A DNA stretch of 64,000 bases from Trochalopteron elliotii (lineage: Eukaryota; Chordata; Aves; Passeriformes; Leiothrichidae), in NCBI GenBank assembly GCA_024734555.1, contig JANPWX010000448.1, positions 459,716-523,715 of the forward strand, in the 5' to 3' direction. The position numbers were made by a program, and so were the translations under genes. Below the pieces are notes generated by a model. It made no database searches. It was not told where the DNA came from and worked only from the letters and a program-made list of their open reading frames with translations. Positions 28,001-37,860 of this stretch are shown piece after piece (position 1 is the first letter of the stretch; the number at the start of each line of letters is the position of its first letter).

Positions 28001-31000
28001 GTTGTGTACTTCAGTCCTTCTGAGTGCTGCTGCATCAGGACAAGATTTCCTGGTGTGTTGTTAGTGGGGAAAATTGCACCGTCCTTTCACCAGCTTGTTT
28101 AGAGAGCAGAAAAATTTGTAGTGGGATATAATTATATTTGATTCCTATTTTCTCTCTTGTTGTTGGAAGTAAAAGAATGCAGCTTCAGGGGTTCACACTT
28201 GACTGCTTTCAGTTCAAGTTGATAGTCTGAGCTAAATGAATCCTTCTGCCCAAACACTGTACAAGTTGTTAATCTCTTGCTTCAATGCCACTTGTAAGGA
28301 GCTGGTTACTCAGAGTTTGCTGCTGTGCAAAGAGGAACTGCTCTGGAGGAGTTCTACTTGCTGATGAAAACACACCTTGAAATAAGCCCAGTTCATATTT
28401 AAAGAAATCAATTACGACAAGTAGTTTTGTGTTTTATTGACTGCAAATCACCCATTGCCTTTTTCTGAAAGAGTTCACAGGAACTATTTACTTTTTAAAA
28501 GATTGTATTTTTCCTCATCTTCACGGCCAGCAGAGAAAACTCTTTGTTATCATGGTGCACAAATGGATGGAGGATTGGCACAAATATTTATTGTAGTTAT
28601 TTGTGTTATTCAGAGTAAGAGTGGACGTTACTTTCAACCCAAACACGAATAACAGAAATGAGGGGCTGTGAGTGCTCTAGGAGTATAAAAACTTGAGAAA
28701 GCCTTATCAGAGCTGGCTTTCCCATTCCAGGGAGAATGTTCTCCCCAACAAGAATACAGAAAATATACACCTTTATTTGGATAAGTTGCTTCTTTTAGCA
28801 ATGCACCTGTTAGAATGAAAGCCAGCCAGCCATGTTTTTTTCAGACTGGCTGCTTGCTTCCATATTGCTGATAGATTTCAATCATGTTTTGAAATCCCCC
28901 TTCAGCTATTGGAGCTTTCTCTCGTTGCTTTTGCTTTTCTCTCTCTCTTCAAGCTGCTGCTTGCAAGACATTTCCCTCATTACTGGCCATTGTTTCCTCC
29001 TCGACTCCATCCTTTCACAGAGAATTGGAGGGTTTCATTTCCCCACATTTTAACCTTCTATTGTTCTGCACCCCTGACCCAGATTCCTCACACAAAGCCA
29101 CCTCTCATCCTTGGGGACAGAGGTTTTATTTCTGTTCTCAGGTAAATTCTGATCTGTGTATCTGTATTGCTGCAGGCAGAGCTTCAGATATTTGCAGCTA
29201 TTGCCACATAGAGCCTGGAAAGGCTTTCTTCTTTTTGAATCTTATTCAAGCTCTTCTGGATCATAATTTCTCCTTCCAACCTCCCAGAGAGATGTCAGAC
29301 ATTTGCTCTGACATGTAGCAAGTTTTGAAGCAATACTTAGCAATTTTTAAATGTGATCTAACCAGAAGATCCTCTGTCTTTCCTTGATGTATGAGCATGT
29401 GAAAGTAAAGCCCTGAGGTGAACTGGTCTCCCTTCTCAGGCTCATGCAGCTCTTTGAATGCTTTCCTTGCATTGCTGCTGTAATCTTAGTGAGGGCTAAT
29501 TTATAATCATCTGAATATGGCAAAAAGAAAAAAAAAATAAAAAGGAATTGATTTTCACTTCCTGTGATTTTAATTTAATTTATGTGTGGCAACTGTGGAT
29601 TCATCAACTTTTGAATTCCTTTGGGATGTGCCATCAAACACATCCACCTCCTGTGCTTTGAGTAAGTACAGTATGAAATGAGTAAAGTGTCTTCTGCTGA
29701 ACTCTGTGGTCAGATCTCTCCAGCACTCGAGAAATTGCCTCTGATGAAGCCATCCCCAGAGCTGTGGCTGAGCCCAGAGCCTTTCCAAGTCCTTGTTGTT
29801 GGTTTTGCAGGAAGTTCTGGGCAGGTTCTGGGTTCCTTGGCCCCTGTCACAGCGAGCACAGCCTGGGAACGGCAGTGCCGGGTGACGGAAGGGCTGTCTG
29901 GCACATGGCTCTGCAACTCCCACTGCTATTTTTTGCTTTCTTTTCTAATTGATAACTCCTGCCATCTGTTCCCGAGCCATCCCTCTGCTGTCCTTTCCCA
30001 CACACAGTCTCCTGCCCCTGTTCCACCCTTAAGCTCAGGCTGAGTGCCCCAAGGCTACTGCCAAGAGCTGGTTGATACCAGGGGTAGCTGGGTGCTAAGA
30101 TGCTGCTGACAGAGATGTAACAGCAGGTCAGCCCAGGCTGGGCTCTCCCAGCAGCATTTCAGTGGGCTCAGATGCTTCTCTCTCTGTGCTGCTTTAACTG
30201 CAGCTCCCTGAGCAAACTCCTCAGGTTTTTTTTTATTCAGCAAAATAAAAAAAAATTATCCAACCCTTTGCCTTATAAAATTGGTTTAATTGTTGCTCTG
30301 AGGTGGAGTCCTTTTGAATCTGTCACACCTGCCTGGGTTCATGACCACCTTGTGGCTTTCTGGAATAAGTCAGTAATCTAGAAGCAGTGTAGCACCCTAG
30401 ATTGTTGTGGTGGTTTTTTTTTTGTTTTTTTTTTTCTTTCCCCAAGAGCCTTTATGTTCTTTCCAGTCTATATTTGAATCTCTCTTTTCTTGTCTAACTC
30501 TCCGTTTGGTGGCTTAGCATATGGGAAGCCTGTTTTATAGTGCAGAGAAATGCATTTCTACATGCTAAGGACTGAATTTTTAACAAGAACCTAGATGTAT
30601 GTATCAGCTAGAGGGATTTTTCTGACAGGAGCTCCAAAATGGACAAAATCAAGAAAGAACAAGTCATGGTAACCATAGCTGTGGTTGACCATTGTCTAAG
30701 AAGCCTTGGACCTTCAAGGTGTGTTGGAGGGATGATTAAATAAGAACTTTGGGCATCTAAATGCCTAAAAATAGGTCCTCAAGAGTGTAAGTCACTGATT
30801 TTCCAGAGATTTCTAATGGGGGTAATGCATTTAAACACCCATCAAAACTGGTGTTACAAATGCACAAGAAATGCTCATCAAAATTAACCTGAGAATGCTC
30901 ATTTTGGTTTCTGTTTAAGGTGGTCTTTTCTTCTCAGAGACATCCCCATATGGAACTCCACATGTTTTTCTGAGCACCTACCAGAGGAGCAGGGAAATGA

Positions 31001-32990
31001 GGGTTTGCCTCACCTCTATTTGGATTTTTAGATTAAGGATGCTGATGGCTTGTGGATTATATTATGCTTGGGCATAGGCACAGGGAAATTATTAAGTTTT
31101 TGTCCTGAGGTGATAATACCAAGGCTACAGTTGTGAGGCAGAAAATCTTTCAGGAAGGAATGGAAGCTGCTGGAATATTTTCTTTTTTTTAATTTCCCAG
31201 CACCGAAACTTCTGTTCAAATAAACAAATTCTAATAAGCTATTAGTGAAAATGAGAGAAGCTCAAAAAGTGCAGCTGCAAGTGTTCACTGACTTCCTTGA
31301 TTGTCACATTTTCCCATTGTACAATAGTGGTTATTGCAGGAGGCTCTGCCTTGTAGGAAGAAATTATATTTCCTGCTTTGGGGGAAAGGCAGACAGTTAA
31401 ATGGAATAAAATGATCACTCATCAGGTGATCTCTCTGATGGTGTAGGTCTGAAAGAGTTCTCACCATTTCCACAAAACTTAATAATTTCAAGTGACTTTC
31501 ATATTTTGGATGTTTTTATAACACTGATTAGAAACCTCCAGATGATGAAATGTTACAGCTCCGGCAAGAATCTAATAAAAATCCCCCCTGGGATTGATTT
31601 TGATTGACTACAGTTGCCTGTCTGTTTTTATTTTACTGTATATGAACAGACAGGAATGAGCAGGGTTGAGTTAACCCTTCCCTGGCCTAATTCCTGTCCT
31701 TGGGGGCCTGGGCTGTTGCTGTTTTCCACCACTGACACCCAGAGAAAGGAAAAAGCAGTTTAAGGGTTCCATTAACACTCACAGTTCCTTTGTGTTTTGT
31801 AGTTCCAAATATAATTGGGGCCTTGGATGAAGATATTAGAAAATGGAGCCCACACAGGGTGATAATTCAAATTAGTGGCACAGCCCTGGTGGAGCAGTTC
31901 TTGTTCTGGAAATTATATTGATTCGTCTGTGCAGCTAATTAATGCACATATTTATAAGTTAATGAATATAAGTTCAAAGTTGTTCTTTAGGAAGCCTTGC
32001 ATCTAGTAGAATTCAAGAAGAAGGTTTTTTCCTGTCAAATAAAGATATTTAATGCTGCACGTGTGCTGTGTCCATTTCCTATGGTAAGAGTTCCACCTGC
32101 TAAGGACAGTTGCTTTCAAAAATAAATTGAACCAAAATGTAAAATTATATTAGGGAAATATTCTTTTCTTTGTAAATTAAACTCCGGGATGTTAAATTAA
32201 GTTTAAGGTGTTCAATTTATTTATGCTTAGTAATTCTTTTTAGTGCTATGTAACTGGGAGATCACTATGCACACAGACATTAAATCTATTTAAGTAATTT
32301 ATTTTCTGCGTTTCTTGAAGCACTTTTCTCAGTGAGAAACCCCTTGATTTTCCAAATAGATGATCAGTGCATTAGTGATCAGTGGAGAAGCCTGAAATGG
32401 AATAAATATTTATTACCTGTTATACAGTTTATATTATTAGAAGGCAATTTTTTTAATGTAGGTTACTTTTTTTTTTTTAAGACAATGAATTTTCTATCCT
32501 TTGGAATCTTTGTATCTTAGATTTAAGTAGATCTGCTTAAAATTTTTGTGATTTTTAGCACCTCCCCCTCCTTCCTATGTGCCTGTTTCAGTTATTTGCT
32601 CTTCCTCTAGAAGCATGTTTGCACTGGCAAGCATAGTTATCCCTGAGTTTCTTTTTATTTCAGAATTAGGACTTTCCAAACTTCTCTGGTTACATCTTGT
32701 ATTTCCTGGCACCTGCATTGAATTTACCCAACGAGCTTGGTCAATTCTTTTTGGTATTCTTACTCTGTCCAAAATGAAATTCTCTTTTATTCCAGCCTGA
32801 TGAAAGGGGAGACTAACTGTGCTGGTACCATCCCCTCTGTTTCAGACTGGAATGTAGGAATATAGGTTAGAGATTCTGTGTAGTGGCAGCTTTGGCTCCA
32901 TCCTTAACATTGTGGTCATTATGTGAAGCTTGGGGCGACTTGTGCTTCTCCTCAGGCTGGTTCTTTGGAAGGAAGAAAGAAAGAGAGAAA

Positions 32991-33149
32991 TATGGAAAAG
33001 GGAATAAATAGCAGAAAGTGAAGACCAGAAGGGGAAATCCATGGGGAAAAGGAAATAGATGGGGAAAAGGAAATAAATAGGGAAAAGTAAATCAATAACA
33101 AAAAGTGAGTAAACAGCAACAAGCAAATAAATAGCAACAAGCGAGTAAA
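32991..33149. repeat. 18-bp minisatellite beside the SHANK2 internal promoter
   Basis: About nine diverged units of 18 bases run head to tail. Clear units are TATGGAAAAGGGAATAAA (32991-33008), TGGGGAAAAGGAAATAGA (33042-33059), TGGGGAAAAGGAAATAAA (33060-33077), TAGGGAAAAGTAAATCAA (33078-33095), TAACAAAAAGTGAGTAAA (33096-33113), CAGCAACAAGCAAATAAA (33114-33131) and TAGCAACAAGCGAGTAAA (33132-33149). A unit at 33009-33026 is diverged, and one at 33027-33041 is three bases short. The + strand is almost pure purine plus T and C at fixed positions. Because 18 is a multiple of three, the minus strand stays open and reads as an imperfect hydrophobic six-residue repeat. Confidence 0.9.
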
Positions 33150-33420
33150 CAGTGGGATGCTCTGTGCACCGAGAGGCAGCCGTGCAAGTTGAGAGCCAAA
33201 GGCAGGTCCCCGGCAGCTCCCAGCCCTGGCCGGGCTTTCCCTTGCCCAGCCACAGCTGCTCCAGCTCCTCTCCCGCCTGGCAAACGGGAATTTTTGGCCC
33301 CCGGAGCTCCCCGGTCCCGCGGCGCTCCCGCACCCGGCGGGGTGAGGAGCGGGAGCAGCGTCTGCTCTGCGGGGCTGTGGCGGCGGCAGGTTCACATGAC
33401 TAATGCTGGGAGAGATAGCA
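33150..33420 (+). promoter_or_regulatory. SHANK2: CpG island, probable internal promoter of the short SHANK2 isoform
   Basis: About twenty CpG dinucleotides are visible by eye in this 270-base stretch, most between 33280 and 33395, while the surrounding tens of kilobases have almost none. GC-box-like strings such as CCCGCGGCGCTCCCG and ACCCGGCGGGG occur. The island lies about 400 bases upstream of the first coding ATG of the ankyrin-less isoform, on the same strand. A GGGTGAGG string with GT at 33342-33343 could be the donor of a non-coding first exon that joins the acceptor AG at 33765-33766. Unspliced transcription across the interval is the alternative. Promoter activity is inferred from position and composition. 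Confidence 0.7.
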
Positions 33421-33430
33421 GGAGCGCTGC

Positions 33431-33495
33431 TTTTTTTTTTTTTTTTTTTTTTTTTTTCTTTTTTTTTTTCCTTTTTTTTTTTTTTTTTTTTTTTT
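33431..33495. repeat. 65-base poly(T) tract
   Basis: Essentially pure T with only three C interruptions, immediately 3' of the CpG island. Its length is likely to vary between individuals and to be unreliable in assemblies. Confidence 0.95.
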
Positions 33496-33683
33496 GAGCA
33501 GCTCCAGTCTGTGCACAGTTGGCTCCCAGCTGACAGACAGAATGTGGGGTGGGCTTTGTCACCAGAACGCTGGGTACTGCATGCCCAGCTATGCTCGCGA
33601 TTCCACAGTGCCCAGAAACCTGCTGCTTATGTCAGGGTGCAGCCAGCCTGAACACATAGAAATTGGGTAGCTTTTGATTGTTG

Positions 33684-33766
33684 GTTTTTTTAATTATTAT
33701 CATTATTTTTAATATTTTTATTTTTTTATCATTTTTTTTTTTTTTGCCTCTTTCTTCCCTGCAAAG
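33684..33766. other. T/AT-rich tract ending in a candidate splice acceptor
   Basis: A long run of T and ATT is followed by the pyrimidine-rich GCCTCTTTCTTCCCTGCAAAG ending at 33766. This is a credible branch-point, polypyrimidine and AG acceptor arrangement for an exon starting at 33767 that contains the short-isoform start codon. Confidence 0.5.
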
Positions 33767-33807
33767 GTTATATAATGAGGGGATTGCTGCTAGAGTAAAA
33801 AGGGAAA

Positions 33808-33844
33808 ATGAAGTCTTTGTTAAATGCCTTCACAAAGAAAGAAG
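33808..33844 (+). CDS. SHANK2: SHANK2 short-isoform first coding exon (residues 1-12)
   Basis: This exon starts at an ATG with a favourable context (A at -3) and reads MKSLLNAFTKKE plus one base, then the consensus donor GTAAGC at 33845. An in-frame TAA at 33796-33798 shows the frame does not extend upstream, so this ATG is the start. The peptide matches the N-terminus I know for the mammalian SHANK2 isoform made without ankyrin repeats. The leftover G joins TG of the exon at 37192 to make valine, giving KKEVPFREAP as in that isoform. SHANK2 is a scaffold of excitatory postsynaptic densities that links glutamate receptor complexes to actin regulators. The 5' UTR probably starts at 33767 or in the CpG island. 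The exon is recognised from identity to the known isoform and from frame agreement. Confidence 0.92.
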
Positions 33845-36800
33845 GTAAGCGATGAAAGCAGAACACTTTGATGTTTCAGACTGGTGTTTTCTTGTGTACA
33901 TTTAATATGATGGGCTTAGTGACTCTATAATTAATCAGTTCCTGCGATTTCTTTTTCAAAATTATTTGATGTTAGTCCATTTAGGCAAGTGATTGTTCAA
34001 GCTGGATGTGACTTGATTCTTTTTAGGATTTTCTCTGAAGAATCAAGTAGTTATAAAAATGTTTTTGTTCCCTAAGAAATGCATTTGGAGATCCGGGAGC
34101 ATTTTCCTAGGTGAATTTTGTCAGTGAATGGTGCTGAATTGTCCCTTCAGATGTATGAAGTGCCAGGAATAGAATTCAGAGAGCTGGAGGATGGATTATG
34201 TGGTACTTTCAAGTATGCTTTTAGGGATGATAAATTTAAACTTTTGGGGCATGGAATTAGTTTAGGCATTTTCATGTCATTTTATATCAAGTGTTTTTTC
34301 CCAAACAAGTTTTGCCACAGTTATTCTTGCAGTTCTGAAACGTGGTGAAATATTAGGGAAAAGCAGAGTCCAACAGGGACTAAAGCAGGGACATTTGCAT
34401 TTCATAATTTTGTGTTGTAGTTCTGTTTTTTTAATTGTGAAAATAATATAAATAATGCTGATAAGAAGTAGCTAAAAAAATATCCACCCACTTACAGTTT
34501 GCAGATTGCTGGGGAAAAGAAACAGTTGGGTGGAATATTAATCACTTCAGGCACAGAAATGCTTATTTTTAACTCTTTCTATAAAAGATTTGTGTTAGAC
34601 ACTCATCAATTGGTGTCATTAGTTGTCCCCTTCCCTGTTTATTTCCTGTAGTAAAGGCTAATTTTGCTGGCAGTGCTCTCCTCAAGAATAGAACGTTAAT
34701 AGCAAAACAAAAGCTAAACTCTTAAATGGGCTTGTAAAATGCTCCGGAGGTGTGTGAGGGAAAAAGAATTCCTTTCCTCCGGTGCCTGGAGGGTGGTTTC
34801 TCCAATCTGTCGGTCCAGATGTGCCCTGCAGCTCTCTGTCCGTGCTGTCACCATGCTGTCACCCTGTCCTTGTCCTCCCTCCCCCTGCCACCAGCAGAGA
34901 TCCCACCAGCCTCTCAGAGTCCCAGTAAACATCCCCAAAAACGCTGGCAAGATTTGGTTTTCTCAGCCCGTGGCTGGAAGGGCTGGGCAGGCTGCTTTCA
35001 GGTTCATGAGAAATTAAAATCTGAGGGTCGGACCCAATTTTTTACTAAGCCCAAGGCAAACTTTGGTGACCTGGGGGAGCAGCATGAGACCTTCAGGCAG
35101 CAAACCTGAGTGTGCCAAACACCCCCTGCATTCGGTTTGTGTGTTTTCTCCTTGACTGAATTCTGCTTCGTCGTACCTGGGAAAGATCCCCATCTTCAGT
35201 GAAGTGATTTCTGGAGCTGTATTCCAAATGTCAAAAATAAAATAATGTAGAAATGTTGCATCTCTGCTCCACACATTGACCTAAGGGTCTGTATGTGCCA
35301 GTTTTGGAGATAAATGCTGTGAGTTTGCTGTAAGTTTGCACTAACTGGGGCTTTCACTGTGACATCTGAAGCACCAAGGTGCTCTCATGACACCCTCGGC
35401 TGCTTTGAAACCTTAAAGAAATATGGAATGGGAAAAGACTTGAAGTGCCAGGAAACATTATCCAGAGTTTCTGCCAGTTTCTACCATAAGCATTGGACTT
35501 CTGGGCTTTCTCCCCTTTAACAGCTTTTAAAGGCTTTTTCCCTTATTCCAAAGGAAATCTGGAAATTAATTGAAGCCCTTTCTGTGCGTGCTGTTCCCAT
35601 GTTTGGTTATTCTGATGCTGTCGAGTTGTTTACTAGAAAAAGTTTCAGCTCACTGGAAATACAAAGGATGTTATTGTAAAATATTCAGAATTGTAGCTAA
35701 TCATAAACTGACTCTGGTGAAAATGATACAAACTATTCTTTTACTTGCAGTTCCATCTCTGTTTTATGCTATAAATATGCTCTCAGTTTTGCACTGAAAC
35801 CTTAAATTTTGCTTTGTTCTCTCAATTAAGGGCTCTATTTCAAGGCAGGACAGATTGATTCTTATCTATATTCATATTTATGTGAATTTATTTACTTGCA
35901 CAGTATGACAGACATTCTTATTCTGTTTTTTGTGTGGTTTTGAAGGGTATTGAATGAGTAGACATTTCTGGCTCTTTATAAATGGCACTTACTGCCACTT
36001 TAGACATGTAGGATGATATTTCGTGGGGTTTCTTTCCCAATTTAAATATGATTTTTTTTTTTCTTTGAGAATTACAACAGCTCATTGAAGCCCTCAGGAT
36101 AATGCCTGGCTGCCTTTTGCTAGTTATGCCACTGTGACTTTTTGGATGTAAATCTGTGCACTTTGGCTCAGGTCCAGCAACCCCGAGAGCTCCACCGAGA
36201 GAAATTAATGAGGGCAGTTGCAATAACGGGGATCAAGGCCAGCATGAGGTTTTGGGGTCAATTCCTTTATGACAGGGCAGGAAATTCCATCACATCAGGT
36301 GATAACTGGGTGCTTTTTTATTAGGGAATTTGCCTTCTAAGTTGCACTTGGGACAAACTGACCCACTGGAGTGGGGAAAGGAGATCTGGAAAATTGTGTG
36401 AACTCTCGTGTGTGCCAGGAGCACACGTGGAGGGCTGGCCCCTCTGCTCTGAGTTAGATTTGTGTTGTGCTTGCTTTGTTTTGTGTTGGGGCTCTTTCAT
36501 TAAGGAGTTTCTTGGAGCCTTTGGATACTGTGGTGTTCCCTCCGGGACGTGGCACGTGGCGGAGCCGGTGTATTACCCTGGGGTAATCTGCTCTATATAC
36601 CACAGTAATGGATGTGGTAGGAATGCCAGGATTAGAAAGAGGGGAATGCCTGGGGATTGCAGCAGTGTAATAGAGTTCTGCCAGGACAGGAAGCCGTGTC
36701 CTCGATTTTTAACCTGCAAGATGGGGATAAGGTGACTGTTCACGGATTTCAGGTTAGGCCTGAACATGAGGTGGACCAGTTTGGGTGCCAGCTGGGGGAT

Positions 36801-37191
36801 GGAAACTGCAAGTCCACGCGTCAAGAATTCTTCTGGGCAGCCCTCTTGTGTGCCTTTCTGACTGAATGTGACAGCACAGCAGGAAAATGAACTTTCTGAG
36901 CCTCAAACTTGGCAATAATGAGATGTTCCCCATTTCCTAGAGCACAGTTCAGAGTGTTCGGCAGGCTCATGGCACTGGTGTTGTCTCGCCATGCATTCAA
37001 GCCAGCAAACAGGTTAACGTTGCTCTGTTGTTTTTGATTTAATGATGTTCTAAAGATAATTTGATCAGCTCTGCTGGCAAGGTGGAGTTTCTGTCTCTGC
37101 AGAAGAAACAATGCCATATGTTGCATGTGGTGGTAAACACACACGCATGTGAAATCATCTGAGCTCACCCTCCGTGTCTGTCTTTGCACAG
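33845..37191 (+). other. SHANK2: SHANK2 intron (3.3 kb)
   Basis: Bounded by donor GTAAGC and acceptor TGTCTTTGCACAG, phase 1. I see no additional exon or interspersed repeat. It contains moderately GC-rich patches around 34740-35110 and 36400-36870 whose reading frames match nothing I recognise. Confidence 0.85.
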
Positions 37192-37501
37192 TGCCCTTTA
37201 GGGAGGCTCCCACCTACTCCAACAGGAGGAGGAGGCCTCCCAGCACCTTGGCAGCCCCCCGGATCCTGCTGCGCTCCAACAGCGACAACAACCTGAACAT
37301 CAACAACCTCCCCGAGTGGTCAGCCTCCTCCTCGGCCTCTTCCCACCGCAGCCTTTCCCCTCACCTGCTCCAACAGATGCAGAGTAATCCCAATGGAACT
37401 GTAAAAACCGTGGGGAGTTACACTCCGTCCTCCCGCAGCCGCTCGCCGTCTCTCAACAGGCTGGGAGAGGATGCCAAGAGGCAGCAGCACAGGCACATCA
37501 G
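37192..37501 (+). CDS. SHANK2: SHANK2 exon encoding the linker before the SH3 domain (residues 13-115)
   Basis: This 310-nt exon is entered with two bases of a split valine codon and left with two bases (AG) of a split serine codon. Acceptor GTCTTTGCACAG and donor CAG/GTGAGT are both near consensus. It contains the SHANK family signature VPFREAPTYSNRRRRPP (from residue 13, basic run at residues 24-27) and LLRSNSDNNLN (residues 38-48), then serine-rich sequence with SHRSLSPHLLQQM and SRSRSPSLNRLGED. The segment connects the N-terminal part to the SH3 domain and is expected to be flexible and phosphorylatable. In the long isoform the same exon should follow the ankyrin repeats, since the entry phase is shared. 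SHANK2, not SHANK1 or SHANK3, is chosen because of the upstream MKSLLNAF exon and the ending of this exon. Confidence 0.97.
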
Positions 37502-37559
37502 GTGAGTTTTGGCTGTTTCACCCCCTGAAGGCACTGTGCTGGCCTGCTGTTGTATTTCT

Positions 37560-37860
37560 CTGGGGAATAGTTTTCCCCCAGGACCACCTGAAGCCTATAT
37601 GGTTTGACCCTTCCTTCCTTTCTTGACCTGGTTGGCTGGGCTCCAGCTATCTTTTCCTGAGCAGGAGACTAGATAAGGCCCTGTTCTTCCTTGTTCTTTC
37701 TCTTGCTCCCTGGAAACCCTTTGAGAATAAAGCCTTGGAAATAATCCCAGGGGGTAAGAGCCTCTTTTGAATCTTTTATCTTGTCCCTGAGATATCCCTC
37801 CAAGGAACTGAGCTAGCCAAACAGCCCCAGGGGGCTGTGGGGGGATATTTCAGCCTGCCA
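37560..37860 (+). mobile_element. Possible solo LTR remnant (weak)
   Basis: A block with GAGAATAAAGCCTTGGAAAT around 37722-37741 has the look of an LTR polyadenylation signal. It is followed by a pyrimidine-rich U5-like stretch, and GGGGGATATTTCAGCCTGCC closes the block near 37858. I could not define terminal TG...CA ends or a target-site duplication, and no internal viral genes are present. It could equally be unique intron sequence. Confidence 0.25.

Larger units (their letters stand above)
1..32990. other. Non-coding stretch upstream of the SHANK2 short-isoform promoter
   Basis: I recognise no exon here on either strand. Reading frames are short, low in complexity and not supported by paired splice sites. 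I looked specifically for the last ankyrin-repeat exon of SHANK2, which would have to end with one base of an incomplete codon to join the exon at 37192, and did not find it. From the known structure of SHANK genes this stretch is probably intron of the long, ankyrin-containing isoform. It holds a CR1 fragment near 16.8 kb, simple repeats and several short tandem duplications, listed separately. Confidence 0.6.

Noticed and set aside
33092..33651. Phenylalanine-rich open frames on the + strand crossing the poly(T) tract
   Set aside because: Their length comes from TTT codons in the homopolymer and from GC-rich sequence. There is no conservation signal or domain, and the real start codon lies downstream at 33808.
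33768..33777. TTATATAATG as a TATA box
   Set aside because: It is only about 35 bases from the start codon, which leaves no room for a 5' UTR, and it directly follows a good splice acceptor. The CpG island is the better promoter candidate.
36394..36735. 113-codon cysteine-rich + frame
   Set aside because: The cysteines come from TGT/TGC runs without regular spacing, and no signal peptide, domain or splice pairing supports it.
37149..37191. ATG at 37149 as the start of the linker exon
   Set aside because: It lies in intron upstream of a clear TTTGCACAG acceptor. The known SHANK2 protein enters this exon at valine 13 (VPFREAP), supplied by the split codon from 33844.
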